Assembly: GCA_910584475.1 (NCBI GenBank)
Contig: CAJUBD010000002.1
Location: 1-64,000 of the forward strand
From: an uncultured Treponema sp.
GTDB lineage: Bacteria > Spirochaetota > Spirochaetia > Treponematales > Treponemataceae
Direction: 5' to 3'
Length of the DNA: 64,000 nucleotides
In this document: in pieces, positions 32,698 through 40,234 of the stretch
Position numbering within the stretch: position 1 is the first letter of the stretch
How the letters are laid out: each line of letters starts with the position of its first letter
Made by a program: the position numbers and the translations under genes
Notes under the pieces: model-generated
What the model was told of the DNA's origin: nothing
The model's input: the letters and a program-made list of their open reading frames with translations, nothing else
The model's database searches: none

Positions 32698-33348
32698 GAA
32701 AGCGGGGGCGACGCCACCGTCACTATTACTGGCAATGGAGTCGTCGCTAATGCCACCGTAGTGGACAACACAGAAGTAGGTAGCATTCGACGCACAAGGC
32801 GTTTTTAGCCACCACCACCAAGTCTCGTTTTCAAAAGACTTTATTCTGTGCGCCTCGTCTCTGAAATAGGGCATGTACACATCGCTTTCTTGATTGAAAA
32901 CATTGTCTTTGGAAAGCAAGGAAACTTCTTTCAGCGAATCGCCGAAAGTCTCTTTGAGCGCGTCCGCAAAAGGTCCAGACAGATACTTTCCCAGCGGAGT
33001 TTCTTCAAATGCTTTTCCCGATTTATTCGCGTCAATGCAGTGTTGGAACAATATGTTTTCAAAACTGAAAGTCTTTCCGTTTTTGTCGTGGATGAAAATC
33101 GCGGGAACGTCTTTCAAGTGCAGCGCGGCAAAATGCTCGCCGTCAATTTCGCACTCATCGACATCAAGCGACGGAATATAAATCTTGTCGCCGATTCTTT
33201 GCTCTCTCGCTCCGGCTTTTTCAACTTCCCTTTCCATTGTTGGAAGCGGCATTATGCAAAAGTTGAATTCTTTCTTTTCAGGATTGAATTCGTACCTTTT
33301 CACAAATCCGCCGGTTTCCGCCGCGACCTTCTCAATCTCTGCCAGCAT
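32686..33348 (-). CDS. DUF6273/C-type-lectin-like phage protein
   Basis: 220 aa from ATG 33348, six bases after a perfect AAGGAGG. The first 150 residues hold a small beta-rich region (IYIPSLDVDECEIDGEHFA). The C-terminus has the DUF6273 pattern WWWWLKTPCASNATYF, then VVHYGGISDD and GGVAPAFRIA, found in ligand-binding lectin-type folds and in targets of diversity-generating retroelements. An early-region location is unexpected for a receptor-binding protein. A hairpin covers the stop codon, and a structured RNA follows. Confidence 0.7.
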   Translation of the reverse strand: MLAEIEKVAAETGGFVKRYEFNPEKKEFNFCIMPLPTMEREVEKAGAREQRIGDKIYIPSLDVDECEIDGEHFAALHLKDVPAIFIHDKNGKTFSFENILFQHCIDANKSGKAFEETPLGKYLSGPFADALKETFGDSLKEVSLLSKDNVFNQESDVYMPYFRDEAHRIKSFENETWWWWLKTPCASNATYFCVVHYGGISDDSIASNSDGGVAPAFRIA

Positions 33349-33541
33349 TTTTAGCCTCCTTTGCGATTGCCTTTTCAATCGCCCTTATTTTTCTTCCGCA
33401 CATCTCATAGCGCAGTTCCGCCGCTTGGTCAGTTCCGAATCCATTCGCGCAAAGCAACGCTTCCAGTTTGTCGGCGAAAAGCAGTACTTTGCCGTCCGCG
33501 CCCCTGCACCGCCAAAACCACCCGAATTTCCACACCTTCAT
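33332..33541 (-). CDS. Small phage protein, unknown
   Basis: 69 aa from ATG 33541 (MKVWKFGWFWRCRGADGK), which overlaps the previous stop in ATGA. Aromatic and basic start followed by a long helix rich in Ala, Lys and Glu. It overlaps the DUF6273 start by 17 bases. Unknown function. Confidence 0.6.
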   Translation of the reverse strand: MKVWKFGWFWRCRGADGKVLLFADKLEALLCANGFGTDQAAELRYEMCGRKIRAIEKAIAKEAKNAGRD

Positions 33542-33777
33542 TTGCCGCCCCCTCTGTACACATAGCGGACGTATCGCGTAGTATGTCCGTATCGGTTTTT
33601 GCAGGTGCGCCACTCGCTTTCAATCTGGTAGCCCCTGTCGCGCAATATGTAAATCACCGCCGAAAGCCTTGTGATTCCGAAGCCGAACGCCTCCATGCTG
33701 GAGATTCCCCTTTTGTGCCTCTTTATGTACTTTCCGACAAAATCAATCTGTGAACTGTCCATGAGCACTCCTGTCAT
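33538..33777 (-). CDS. Helix-turn-helix phage protein
   Basis: 79 aa (ATG 33777, or MDSSQID at 33762). Residues 15-60 match the phage HTH_39-type domain: RHKRGISSMEAFGFGITRL, then VIYILRDRGYQIESEW. A basic Tyr-rich tail follows. It probably binds DNA as an early regulator. Overlaps the peptidase-like gene by four bases. Confidence 0.7.
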   Translation of the reverse strand: MTGVLMDSSQIDFVGKYIKRHKRGISSMEAFGFGITRLSAVIYILRDRGYQIESEWRTCKNRYGHTTRYVRYVYRGGGK

Positions 33778-34553
33778 TCGCCTTGCATGCTGCGCAAGGT
33801 TTCTTCGACTTGCACGAGCCTGTCTTGTAATTGCCCTATGGTTCTTTCAAGCCGCTTCTTTTCTTTGAGCAGCATTTGCGGATTCTCTATGTCGTCGTCC
33901 GTTGCCTTTGGCTTCTGTTTCGCGACCGCCTTGACCTGCTCGACTGTCTTTCCGTTTTCAGCCGCTTGCTTGGCGAGCATCATGTCTTTGGCGGTTGCGA
34001 CAACCTTTGCCATCTCGTCCGAAAGTTCTTCGCCCTTGACGCACATCGACCGCAAATCTTTCGCCCTGTTCCGCGTCATCTGCAAGTCCGACTCAACGAC
34101 ATCCTCATATCGCTCGCCGTTCTTTTCGCAGGATTCCTGAATTTGAAAGAGCAGGTCGCCGAGCCGTTTTTGGGCATCAATAATTTCTTTTTGAATTTGT
34201 TTCGCCTCGTCAATCAGGGCTTTTGTCGCGTTGCTTCTTTCGCGTTTGTAAATTCCTTTTTCAATGGCAATGTCTATGAAGTCATAAAAGGCAGACCAGA
34301 AAATCCCGCTGTGGCATTTGACATTTTTGACACCCTTTTCGGTCGTCAAAACATGGTGGGTGAATTCGTGTATCGCGGTATAGATAATCGCATTGTCTGA
34401 ATTGAAATTCTTGTTGTGAAGGATTATTTCTTGCGTGCCGGGCTTGTAGCAGCCGTTTACCCTTGAAGACTTCTTTCCCGACTGAATGACCGTAAAATCA
34501 GTCCCACATTGATAAAGTTTTTGAAGTGATTTCTTAATTTCCTCGTTGGTCAT
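33774..34553 (-). CDS. SprT/zincin-like protein, first early gene
   Basis: 259 aa from ATG 34553, eight bases after AAGGAG. YTAIHEFTHHVLTTEKG is a HExxH zinc site near residue 68, and a downstream His (CHSGIFWSAF) may be the third ligand, in the manner of SprT-like peptidases. The C-terminal half is a long coiled coil (MLLKEKKRLERTIGQLQDRL). It is the first gene of the leftward early operon, behind a leader hairpin. It may cleave a DNA-bound protein or repressor; this is inference. Confidence 0.65.
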   Translation of the reverse strand: MTNEEIKKSLQKLYQCGTDFTVIQSGKKSSRVNGCYKPGTQEIILHNKNFNSDNAIIYTAIHEFTHHVLTTEKGVKNVKCHSGIFWSAFYDFIDIAIEKGIYKRERSNATKALIDEAKQIQKEIIDAQKRLGDLLFQIQESCEKNGERYEDVVESDLQMTRNRAKDLRSMCVKGEELSDEMAKVVATAKDMMLAKQAAENGKTVEQVKAVAKQKPKATDDDIENPQMLLKEKKRLERTIGQLQDRLVQVEETLRSMQGE

Positions 34554-34579
34554 TGGCGTTTCTCCTTGAAAATAAAAAA

Positions 34580-34612
34580 GGGTCTCGTGCGCCTTTGCCA
34601 CACACGAAACCC
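34580..34612 (-). promoter_or_regulatory. Terminator-like leader hairpin before the early operon
   Basis: Minus-strand RNA pairs GGGTTTCGTGTG with CGCACGAGACCC, 12 pairs with two G-U, around an eight-base loop. CTTTTTTATTTTCAAGGAG follows and serves as the ribosome binding site of the first early gene. The G-U pairs become C-A mismatches on the other strand, so selection is on the leftward RNA. Confidence 0.8.
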
Positions 34613-34662
34613 CATATTCCAAGCGTCCGAAAACGCCTAAAACTTCAACTGTTGTGCTTGCA

Positions 34663-34724
34663 AAGGTATCCTAAAAAGTCGGTTTCCAATCAAAGATTGA
34701 ATTTCTAACTTCGTAAGATACCTT
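34663..34724. repeat. Inverted repeat in the early control region
   Basis: AAGGTATC (34663-34670) and GATACCTT (34717-34724) face each other across 46 bases. They flank the region where the leftward early promoter must lie, and could be operators or element ends. Confidence 0.45.
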
Positions 34725-34747
34725 AAGTTTAGTTTATAATTGCGATA

Positions 34748-34885
34748 ATGAGGTTGGATTTACATTTTACAATACCTTTTAAATTGGAAAAAGCAATGCG
34801 TGAAATTGAGTATCAGATAATCGGCTCTGTGGAACATATACTGCCGAATGGAAGAAAATTGGTGAGGATTGATTTTAAAAGATAA
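34748..34885 (+). CDS. 45-residue ORF at the prophage edge
   Basis: MRLDLHFTIPFKLEKAMRE followed by a basic beta-rich end (GRKLVRIDFKR). The ATG lies exactly seven bases after a TATAAT (34735-34740) and has no ribosome binding site, the layout of a leaderless gene. A good -35 is not visible. It diverges from the phage early operon. Whether it belongs to the phage or the host is unclear. Confidence 0.4.
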   Translation: MRLDLHFTIPFKLEKAMREIEYQIIGSVEHILPNGRKLVRIDFKR

Positions 34886-34891
34886 TTTTTA

Positions 34892-34948
34892 GTTTCGAGT
34901 TTGATTTGCAAACTCGCTTGTTTATGGTTCGCGCCGCAACAAGTTGCA
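34892..34948. repeat. Composite hairpin repeat
   Basis: GAGTTTG...CAAACTC hairpin, then CGCTTGTTTATG and GCGCCGCAACAAGTTGC. Related in the opposite orientation to the prophage copy at 30191-30252. Confidence 0.65.
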
Positions 34949-34970
34949 ATCTCATACAAAATTTTTTCTA

Positions 34971-34999
34971 TTGCATTTTATCTGACTTTTCTGTATAAT
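34971..34999 (+). promoter_or_regulatory. Promoter of thrH
   Basis: TTGCAT (34971-34976), a 17-base spacer and TATAAT (34994-34999), followed after 19 bases by GGAG and the ATG of thrH. Confidence 0.8.
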
Positions 35000-35027
35000 T
35001 TTTTTTAGAAAAATTTTGGAGAAATTT

Positions 35028-35630
35028 ATGTATCTGACTTGCCTTGATCTTGAAGGAGTTCTCGTTCCTGAAATTTGGATTGCCTTTTCGAAAGCCGCGT
35101 GCATCCCTGAACTCGCGCGCACTACTCGCGACGAGCCGGACTACGACAAGCTCATGGCGTTTCGCCTGAAAATCTTGGAAGAACACAATCTTGGCTTGAA
35201 AGAAATTCAAGATGTGATACAGACAATCGATCCGATTCCCGGCGCAAAAGAATTTTTGGACGAACTTCGCTCGGTTTGCCAGACGATAATCTTGAGTGAC
35301 ACATTTAGCCAATTTGCCGCGCCGCTGATGAAAAAATTGGGGCAGCCGACGATTTTTTGCAACGAACTCAAGGTCGAGCCAAGCGGAAAAATTTCTGGCT
35401 ACAAAATGCGCTGCGAGCAATCAAAACTTTCCACGGTAAAAGCATTGCAAAGCGTAGGCTTTGAAACAATCGCGGCTGGCGATTCGTTCAACGATCTCGC
35501 GATGATTCGCGCGAGCAAGGCAGGATTTCTCTTCCGCTCCACCGAACAAATCATAAAGGACAATCCTTCACTGCAAGCTTTCACAGAATACAGCGAACTT
35601 TTGTCCGCGATAAAAAAAGAGATCGCATAA
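35028..35630 (+). CDS. thrH: Phosphoserine phosphatase / homoserine phosphotransferase ThrH
   Basis: 200 aa from ATG 35028, seven bases after GGAG. HAD-family motifs: LDLEGVLVPE (motif I, the second Asp replaced by Glu as in ThrH), ILSDTFSQF (motif II) and GDSFNDLAMI (motif IV), with a Lys around LSTVKAL. ThrH dephosphorylates phosphoserine and can move the phosphate to homoserine, linking serine and threonine synthesis. Length equals P. aeruginosa ThrH (205 aa). Stands alone as the first chromosomal gene after the prophage. Confidence 0.9.
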   Translation: MYLTCLDLEGVLVPEIWIAFSKAACIPELARTTRDEPDYDKLMAFRLKILEEHNLGLKEIQDVIQTIDPIPGAKEFLDELRSVCQTIILSDTFSQFAAPLMKKLGQPTIFCNELKVEPSGKISGYKMRCEQSKLSTVKALQSVGFETIAAGDSFNDLAMIRASKAGFLFRSTEQIIKDNPSLQAFTEYSELLSAIKKEIA

Positions 35631-35771
35631 AAAGCCGCAAATCTTCGATTTGCTTACGAGTTTTTGTTTGCTCGCCGAAAGGCTCGCATTCTTGTTCGCT
35701 TCGCTCACAAGAACCACAAAAACTCGCGCATTACCTGCTACCTATTACTCATTACCTAAATCAACTTTTCA

Positions 35772-37454
35772 CTAAAAAAGTCCCGTAATTTTTCCATCGT
35801 CGTCAATGTCAATGTTCATCGCGGTGGGAGTTTTCGGCAAGCCTGGCATCGTCATGATTTCACCTGAAAGCGCGACTACAAATCCTGCGCCGGAATAAAG
35901 TTGCACATCGCGAACAGGGAATGTATAGCCGCTCGGCGCGCCAAAGAGTTTCGGATCGTGGCTGATTGAGCTTTGTGTTTTCGCCATGCAAACTGGAAAA
36001 ATTCCGTAGCCTGATTTTTCGAGCGCGTCGATTTTTTTCAAAGCGGCATCGGCAAATTCCACTCGCTCCGCACGATAAATTTCTTTTGCAAGCGTTTCGA
36101 TTTTTTCTTTTAGCGAAAGAGAATCCTCGTACAAATAATGAAAATTGTTTTCGCCGCGTTCCGCAATTTCCGTCACAGCGCGAGCAAGATCGATCGCTCC
36201 ATCTCCGCCTTTTTCCCACGATTCGCACAAAATCGCACGCGAATTGTTTTGCTCGCAAAGTTTTTTCAACGCAGCAATTTCTTCTTCGGTGTCGGTCACA
36301 AATTTGTTCACGGCGACGACAGTCCTCACGCCGAACTTGGCGAGATTTTCCAAATGTACTTTGAGGTTTTCAAAGCCGCGTTCCACTGCAGAAACATCGG
36401 GCGAAGCGAGCGCATTTTTCGCAACGCCGCCGTGCATTTTCAAAGCGCGAATTGTTGCCACGACTACAACCGCATCCGGCGCGATTTTCGCCGAACGGCA
36501 TTTTATGTCCATGAATTTTTCCGCGCCCAAATCCGCAGCGAAGCCCGCTTCCGTCACAACATAATCCGCGCTCGCCAAAGCGCAAAGCGTCGCGTTTACG
36601 GAATTGCATCCGTGCGCGATGTTTGCGAAAGGCCCGCCGTGCACGAACGCCGGATTTTTTTCGAGCGTCTGGACAAGGTTCGGTCGAATCGCGTCCTTGA
36701 GCAAAGCAGCCACCGCGCCAACGCATTTCAATTCTCCGAATTTCACATCTTGCTTTGAAAAATTTTGAGCAATCGTAATGTTCGCAATTTTTTCTTTCAA
36801 TTCAGAAATAGTTTTGGAAAGGCAGACAATCGCCATAATTTCCGAAGCCACGGAAATCTGAAAATGATCTTCGCGCGGCATTCCGTCGATGCGTTTTCCC
36901 AAACCTGAAACGATGTTACGAAGCTGTCGGTCGTTCAAGTCTAAGCAGCGTTTCCACGAAATCGTGCGAGGGTCGATTTGCAAATCGTTTCCCTGCTGAA
37001 TGTGATTGTCGATGAGCGCGGCGATAAGATTGTTGGCGGCAGTGATCGCGTGAATGTCGCCCGTAAAATGCAAGTTGATGTCCTCCATCGGAACAATCTG
37101 CGCAAAGCCGCCGCCACAAGCCCCTCCCTTTACGCCGAAGCAAGGTCCGAGCGAAGGTTCCCGCAAAGCCGCCGCCGCGCGTTTTCCGATTTTGCAAAGC
37201 CCGTCGGTCAAGCCAATCGTAACGGTGGACTTCCCCTCCCCCGCAGGTGTCGGCGTAATCGCCGTCACCAAAATCAATTTTCCGCGTGCATTTTTTTCGC
37301 GCGCCGTTTCCTGCAATTCGCGCAGTTTTGGAAAATTTATTTTCGCCTTGTACGCGCCGTAAAGTTCAAGAGAGTTTTCTTCGATGCCGATTTTTTTCGC
37401 TACTTGCGAAATCTGGGTCATTTTGTTTTTCTGCGCAATTTCGATGTCAGTCAT
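35772..37454 (-). CDS. fhs: Formate-tetrahydrofolate ligase
   Basis: 560 aa, the usual length. ATP-binding ITPTPAGEGKSTVTIGL near residue 60, EPSLGPCFGVKGGACGGG and HGGPFANIAHGCNSVNAT are the hallmarks of FTHFS. The enzyme joins formate to THF using ATP to give 10-formyl-THF. It overlaps the pseudouridine synthase gene by eight bases. With the cyclo-ligase and hydF nearby, it suggests formate/one-carbon use, as in homoacetogenic or purinolytic treponemes, though Fhs alone also serves purine synthesis. Confidence 0.97.
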   Translation of the reverse strand: MTDIEIAQKNKMTQISQVAKKIGIEENSLELYGAYKAKINFPKLRELQETAREKNARGKLILVTAITPTPAGEGKSTVTIGLTDGLCKIGKRAAAALREPSLGPCFGVKGGACGGGFAQIVPMEDINLHFTGDIHAITAANNLIAALIDNHIQQGNDLQIDPRTISWKRCLDLNDRQLRNIVSGLGKRIDGMPREDHFQISVASEIMAIVCLSKTISELKEKIANITIAQNFSKQDVKFGELKCVGAVAALLKDAIRPNLVQTLEKNPAFVHGGPFANIAHGCNSVNATLCALASADYVVTEAGFAADLGAEKFMDIKCRSAKIAPDAVVVVATIRALKMHGGVAKNALASPDVSAVERGFENLKVHLENLAKFGVRTVVAVNKFVTDTEEEIAALKKLCEQNNSRAILCESWEKGGDGAIDLARAVTEIAERGENNFHYLYEDSLSLKEKIETLAKEIYRAERVEFADAALKKIDALEKSGYGIFPVCMAKTQSSISHDPKLFGAPSGYTFPVRDVQLYSGAGFVVALSGEIMTMPGLPKTPTAMNIDIDDDGKITGLF

Positions 37455-38292
37455 TTTTTTCTCCGTTCACTTTAATTTGAATTTCTTTGTCATTGTCGGG
37501 CCTGACCCGACAATCTGTATTGGAAGCATATTCCCGTGGCAAGCACGAAAATGACGAAAAAAGCGAAACTTCCCCTGCCGTCATTTTCCTGTATTCGCCG
37601 GGAGCGAGATTTTCGTCCAGTGCGAGTGCGCCAATTTGAACGCGTTTTAAATACGAAACTTCGTTTTCAAAAACGCGAAACATTCTCTTTACTTGATGAA
37701 ATTTTCCCTCGCAAATAGTAAGGAAAACTTCGTTCGCATTTTCCGTGAATTCGATTTTTGCCGGAAGCGAAACGAATTCGCTTTCCGCGCCCTCCGCAGG
37801 AATTTTAAATCCGCGCGAAAATTTTTCTTGTAATACGCCGCGCTCTTCGGGCAAAATATTTTTTTTCAAGCGCACGAAATATTTTTTTTCGCATCGGGTT
37901 TTTGGCGAAATCAATTTGTGCGTAAGCGCGCCATCGGTGGTAAAAATCAAAAGTCCTTCCGTGTCCGCGTCAAGTCTGCCGACCAAATGCAGGTGCGAGA
38001 CGAAATACGGCGTGCGGTAATTTTCATCGAGCTGCTCAAACACAGTTTGCCTTTCCCCCTCCTTTGAAGTGCAAACTGTTCCCGCGACTTTGTTCATCAT
38101 AAGGTAAACATTTTTTTCAAGTGCGAGCGGATTTCCGTTCACAAGGATTTCATCGCGTTCCAAATCAATATGTATATCTGGAATGTACACGACTTCTCCG
38201 TTTACACAAACCGCGCCAGAGTGCAAAATGCGCCTCACATCGCGTCGCGTTCCGAGTCCAGCGTGAGAAAGAATTTTGTCAAGACGTTCCAT
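37447..38292 (-). CDS. RsuA-family rRNA pseudouridine synthase
   Basis: 281 aa after AAGGAAA. N-terminal S4 domain (RLDKILSHAGLGTRRDVR). The catalytic Asp is in VGRLDADTEGLLIFTTDG, with C-terminal CEGKFHQVKRMF typical of RsuA/RluB/RluE. It modifies rRNA. The last 25 residues (DCRVRPDNDKEIQIK) are coded by an inverted repeat, 37491-37515, so the natural C-terminus has probably been extended by a repeat insertion. Confidence 0.9.
   Translation of the reverse strand: MERLDKILSHAGLGTRRDVRRILHSGAVCVNGEVVYIPDIHIDLERDEILVNGNPLALEKNVYLMMNKVAGTVCTSKEGERQTVFEQLDENYRTPYFVSHLHLVGRLDADTEGLLIFTTDGALTHKLISPKTRCEKKYFVRLKKNILPEERGVLQEKFSRGFKIPAEGAESEFVSLPAKIEFTENANEVFLTICEGKFHQVKRMFRVFENEVSYLKRVQIGALALDENLAPGEYRKMTAGEVSLFSSFSCLPREYASNTDCRVRPDNDKEIQIKVNGEKND
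37491..37521. repeat. CATTGTCGGG...CCCGACAAT palindromic repeat
   Basis: TTGTCGGG and CCCGACAA arms around a short TCAGGC-type centre. A related copy lies at 63847-63882. A REP-like dispersed repeat, here within the 3' end of the pseudouridine synthase gene. Confidence 0.7.
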
Positions 38293-38406
38293 AAAATTTC
38301 CTTAAATTTTCAAACAGCTTCAACTTTTCGCTGTTTGAAAACGCAACTTCGCACTTAAACATTTCGCGACGAGCAACGCGAAGTTTCAAGCAGAAGTTGC
38401 GATGAA

Positions 38407-38530
38407 TGATAAACGAGTTTTTAAGGAAACTCGCGTTAAAATCAGCATGCAAGTTTTTCGCAAAAATAAATAAAGCGAAAAGCACGACGGCAACTCGCAA
38501 GACTTGCGCATCATTTTAGTCGCTGATTTT
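38407..38530. repeat. Intergenic hairpin-repeat cluster
   Basis: Contains ATAAACGAGTTTTT...GGAAACTCGCGTT, the same motif family as at 44718, 58541, 61447 and 63820. No gene is seen; a 73-residue ORF here has a repeat-derived translation. Confidence 0.5.
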
Positions 38531-38544
38531 AAAATTTCCCGAAA

Positions 38545-39693
38545 TCAAATCTTAAAGCCGAGCCCTGCTGCTTTTACGAGCTTTGATTTTAAAAGCGTGT
38601 TTTCCTTTTTCAACTGCGTCAATTCGTAGGCTTGAGTTCTTATTGTTTCAATCAGTTCTCCCGTGGAAAGTGCGCCGCTTCCGAGCAAATCTTGAAGGCC
38701 CGCCATTTTAGCCTCATAGTCGTCTGACGCTTCTTCCGACATTATCTCAAACGAATTATTTGCGCCGTCCGCCGGCGGCTCGAAGTCCCCGCCAAATTCC
38801 AAAGTGTCGCTCGCAAGAATTTTTTCCGCAATGCGATAGATTGCCTGAGAAAGAATGCTTTGCGGCTTGTATACCACGATGGGCAGGCGCGAAGCCAAAG
38901 CCTTGTCTTCAAGAGAGTCGCGGTACATTACGCCCAGATGCTCGATTTCCACATTCAAATATTCTTTGCACGAACGGCGGATTCGCAACGCGCGATCCGC
39001 GTCCTTCGGGTCTTCGAGCATGTTCATCACGAGCCTTGGACGAAAAATCCGCAAGTTTCTGTCGAACGCCGCCGCGCTTTTCGGATCTACTTTCGCGATT
39101 TCCGCGAGCATTTTCGGAATGTAGAGCTGCTGCAATTGTGACGAATCTTTTTTGAGATTTGAAAACCATTTCGCCGTCGCGCTTCCCGGCTTGAAACTCG
39201 AATTCAAAAGCCTGAAAACCGTGTTCTTTAAAAACAAATATCCGTTCAAAATCGCAGTTGTAGCGGGCGCGCTTACAACGATTCCCTGCGGCGAAAGCAA
39301 GAACAAATCCAAAATTATTTGGTGTGTTCCCGCACCCAAGTCTATGATGAGATAATCGGCATCGATGGTCTTAAAATTTTTTATGAGGCGAGTCCGCTGC
39401 GGTGCTTTGAGCGCGGTAAGCCCCGGAATTTCGCTGTCGCCCGCGATGAACTTTAGGTTCTCGTATTCGGTGGGAGCGATGACATCCGAAAAATTTCCAC
39501 CGCCCATAAGCCAAGTGCCAAGTCCGTTTTTCGGAGAAGGCTGACCGAGAACAAGATGCAAGTTTGACGCGCCCAAATCCAAGTCGGCGAGCACGACTCT
39601 TTTTCCGGTCTGGGAAAGCGCGACTGCCAAATTTGCGGAGAGAAGACTTTTTCCCACGCCGCCTTTTCCGCTCGCAACAGGAATTATCTGCAT
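38545..39693 (-). CDS. MinD/FlhG-like ATPase
   Basis: 382 aa from ATG 39693. Deviant Walker A VASGKGGVGKSLLSANLA at the very start, DLDLGASNLHLVLG, then switch DYLIIDLGAGTHQ: the MinD/ParA/FlhG type. In place of a MinD amphipathic tail the C-terminus has a coiled coil (LTQLKKENTLLKSKLVKAA). It may be the flagellar-number regulator FlhG/YlxH or a related positioning ATPase. It has a strong promoter and appears to be a leaderless mRNA. Confidence 0.8.
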   Translation of the reverse strand: MQIIPVASGKGGVGKSLLSANLAVALSQTGKRVVLADLDLGASNLHLVLGQPSPKNGLGTWLMGGGNFSDVIAPTEYENLKFIAGDSEIPGLTALKAPQRTRLIKNFKTIDADYLIIDLGAGTHQIILDLFLLSPQGIVVSAPATTAILNGYLFLKNTVFRLLNSSFKPGSATAKWFSNLKKDSSQLQQLYIPKMLAEIAKVDPKSAAAFDRNLRIFRPRLVMNMLEDPKDADRALRIRRSCKEYLNVEIEHLGVMYRDSLEDKALASRLPIVVYKPQSILSQAIYRIAEKILASDTLEFGGDFEPPADGANNSFEIMSEEASDDYEAKMAGLQDLLGSGALSTGELIETIRTQAYELTQLKKENTLLKSKLVKAAGLGFKI

Positions 39694-39700
39694 GATAAGA

Positions 39701-39729
39701 ATTGTATCAAAAAAAGAGCGAAATGTAAA
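39701..39729 (-). promoter_or_regulatory. Promoter of MinD-like gene, leaderless
   Basis: Minus-strand TTTACA (39729-39724), 17-base spacer, TACAAT (39706-39701), then seven bases to the ATG at 39693. No ribosome binding site, so the transcript should begin at or within a base of the start codon. Confidence 0.8.
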
Positions 39730-39736
39730 TAGCGCA

Positions 39737-40222
39737 TTACGCAATGCGTGAATGCTCAACAATGCACCCTTTGCGCTCATAATATTTCAGCATCTGTGGA
39801 ATTTTCTTCCGATTATAACTAGTAATGCAGTCCGCGAGAACATGAACGGCATAGCCACTCTGAGCCATGCTTGTGCAAGTCGCCTTTACGCACGCCACGG
39901 CATCCGCGCCCGCCACATAAAACTCCTTGATTTTGTTCTTGTTTATGAAATCGACAAATTCCTTGCTTGTGAGCGCGTTGGACTTGTTTTTCACAAATAC
40001 ATTTTCAGACGCAATTTTCATTTCGGGAACGAAGTCCACCCCTTTCGTATTAGGCTTGAATTTAGGGATGAAGGGCGACAAATTATTGTGCTTAATGTAG
40101 GCAATGTGCATGTTTTTGCTGACCGCCCATCCGATGGCGGCGTTGATATTGTCGATTACATCCTTGTAGTTTTTCGTGATGTCGTTTTGAATGTCTATAA
40201 CTACCAATGCCCTGCTTTCCAT
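39737..40222 (-). CDS. Isochorismatase-family cysteine hydrolase
   Basis: 161 aa after AAGGAG. ALVVIDIQND gives the catalytic Asp, VKNKSNALTSKEF the Lys, and GADAVACVKATCTSM the nucleophilic Cys, the D-K-C triad of the isochorismatase-fold hydrolases (nicotinamidase-like). Substrate unknown. It follows proC by 13 bases and is likely cotranscribed. Confidence 0.85.
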   Translation of the reverse strand: MESRALVVIDIQNDITKNYKDVIDNINAAIGWAVSKNMHIAYIKHNNLSPFIPKFKPNTKGVDFVPEMKIASENVFVKNKSNALTSKEFVDFINKNKIKEFYVAGADAVACVKATCTSMAQSGYAVHVLADCITSYNRKKIPQMLKYYERKGCIVEHSRIA

Positions 40223-40234
40223 ACATTAACTCCT

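Noticed and set aside
32469..32795. Minus-strand 108-codon frame running through the tRNA-like region
   Set aside because: It is another frame of the DUF6273 gene end plus structured RNA; no ribosome binding site and an implausible protein.
38279..38500. Minus-strand 73-codon frame
   Set aside because: Built from intergenic hairpin repeats; overlaps the pseudouridine synthase start.
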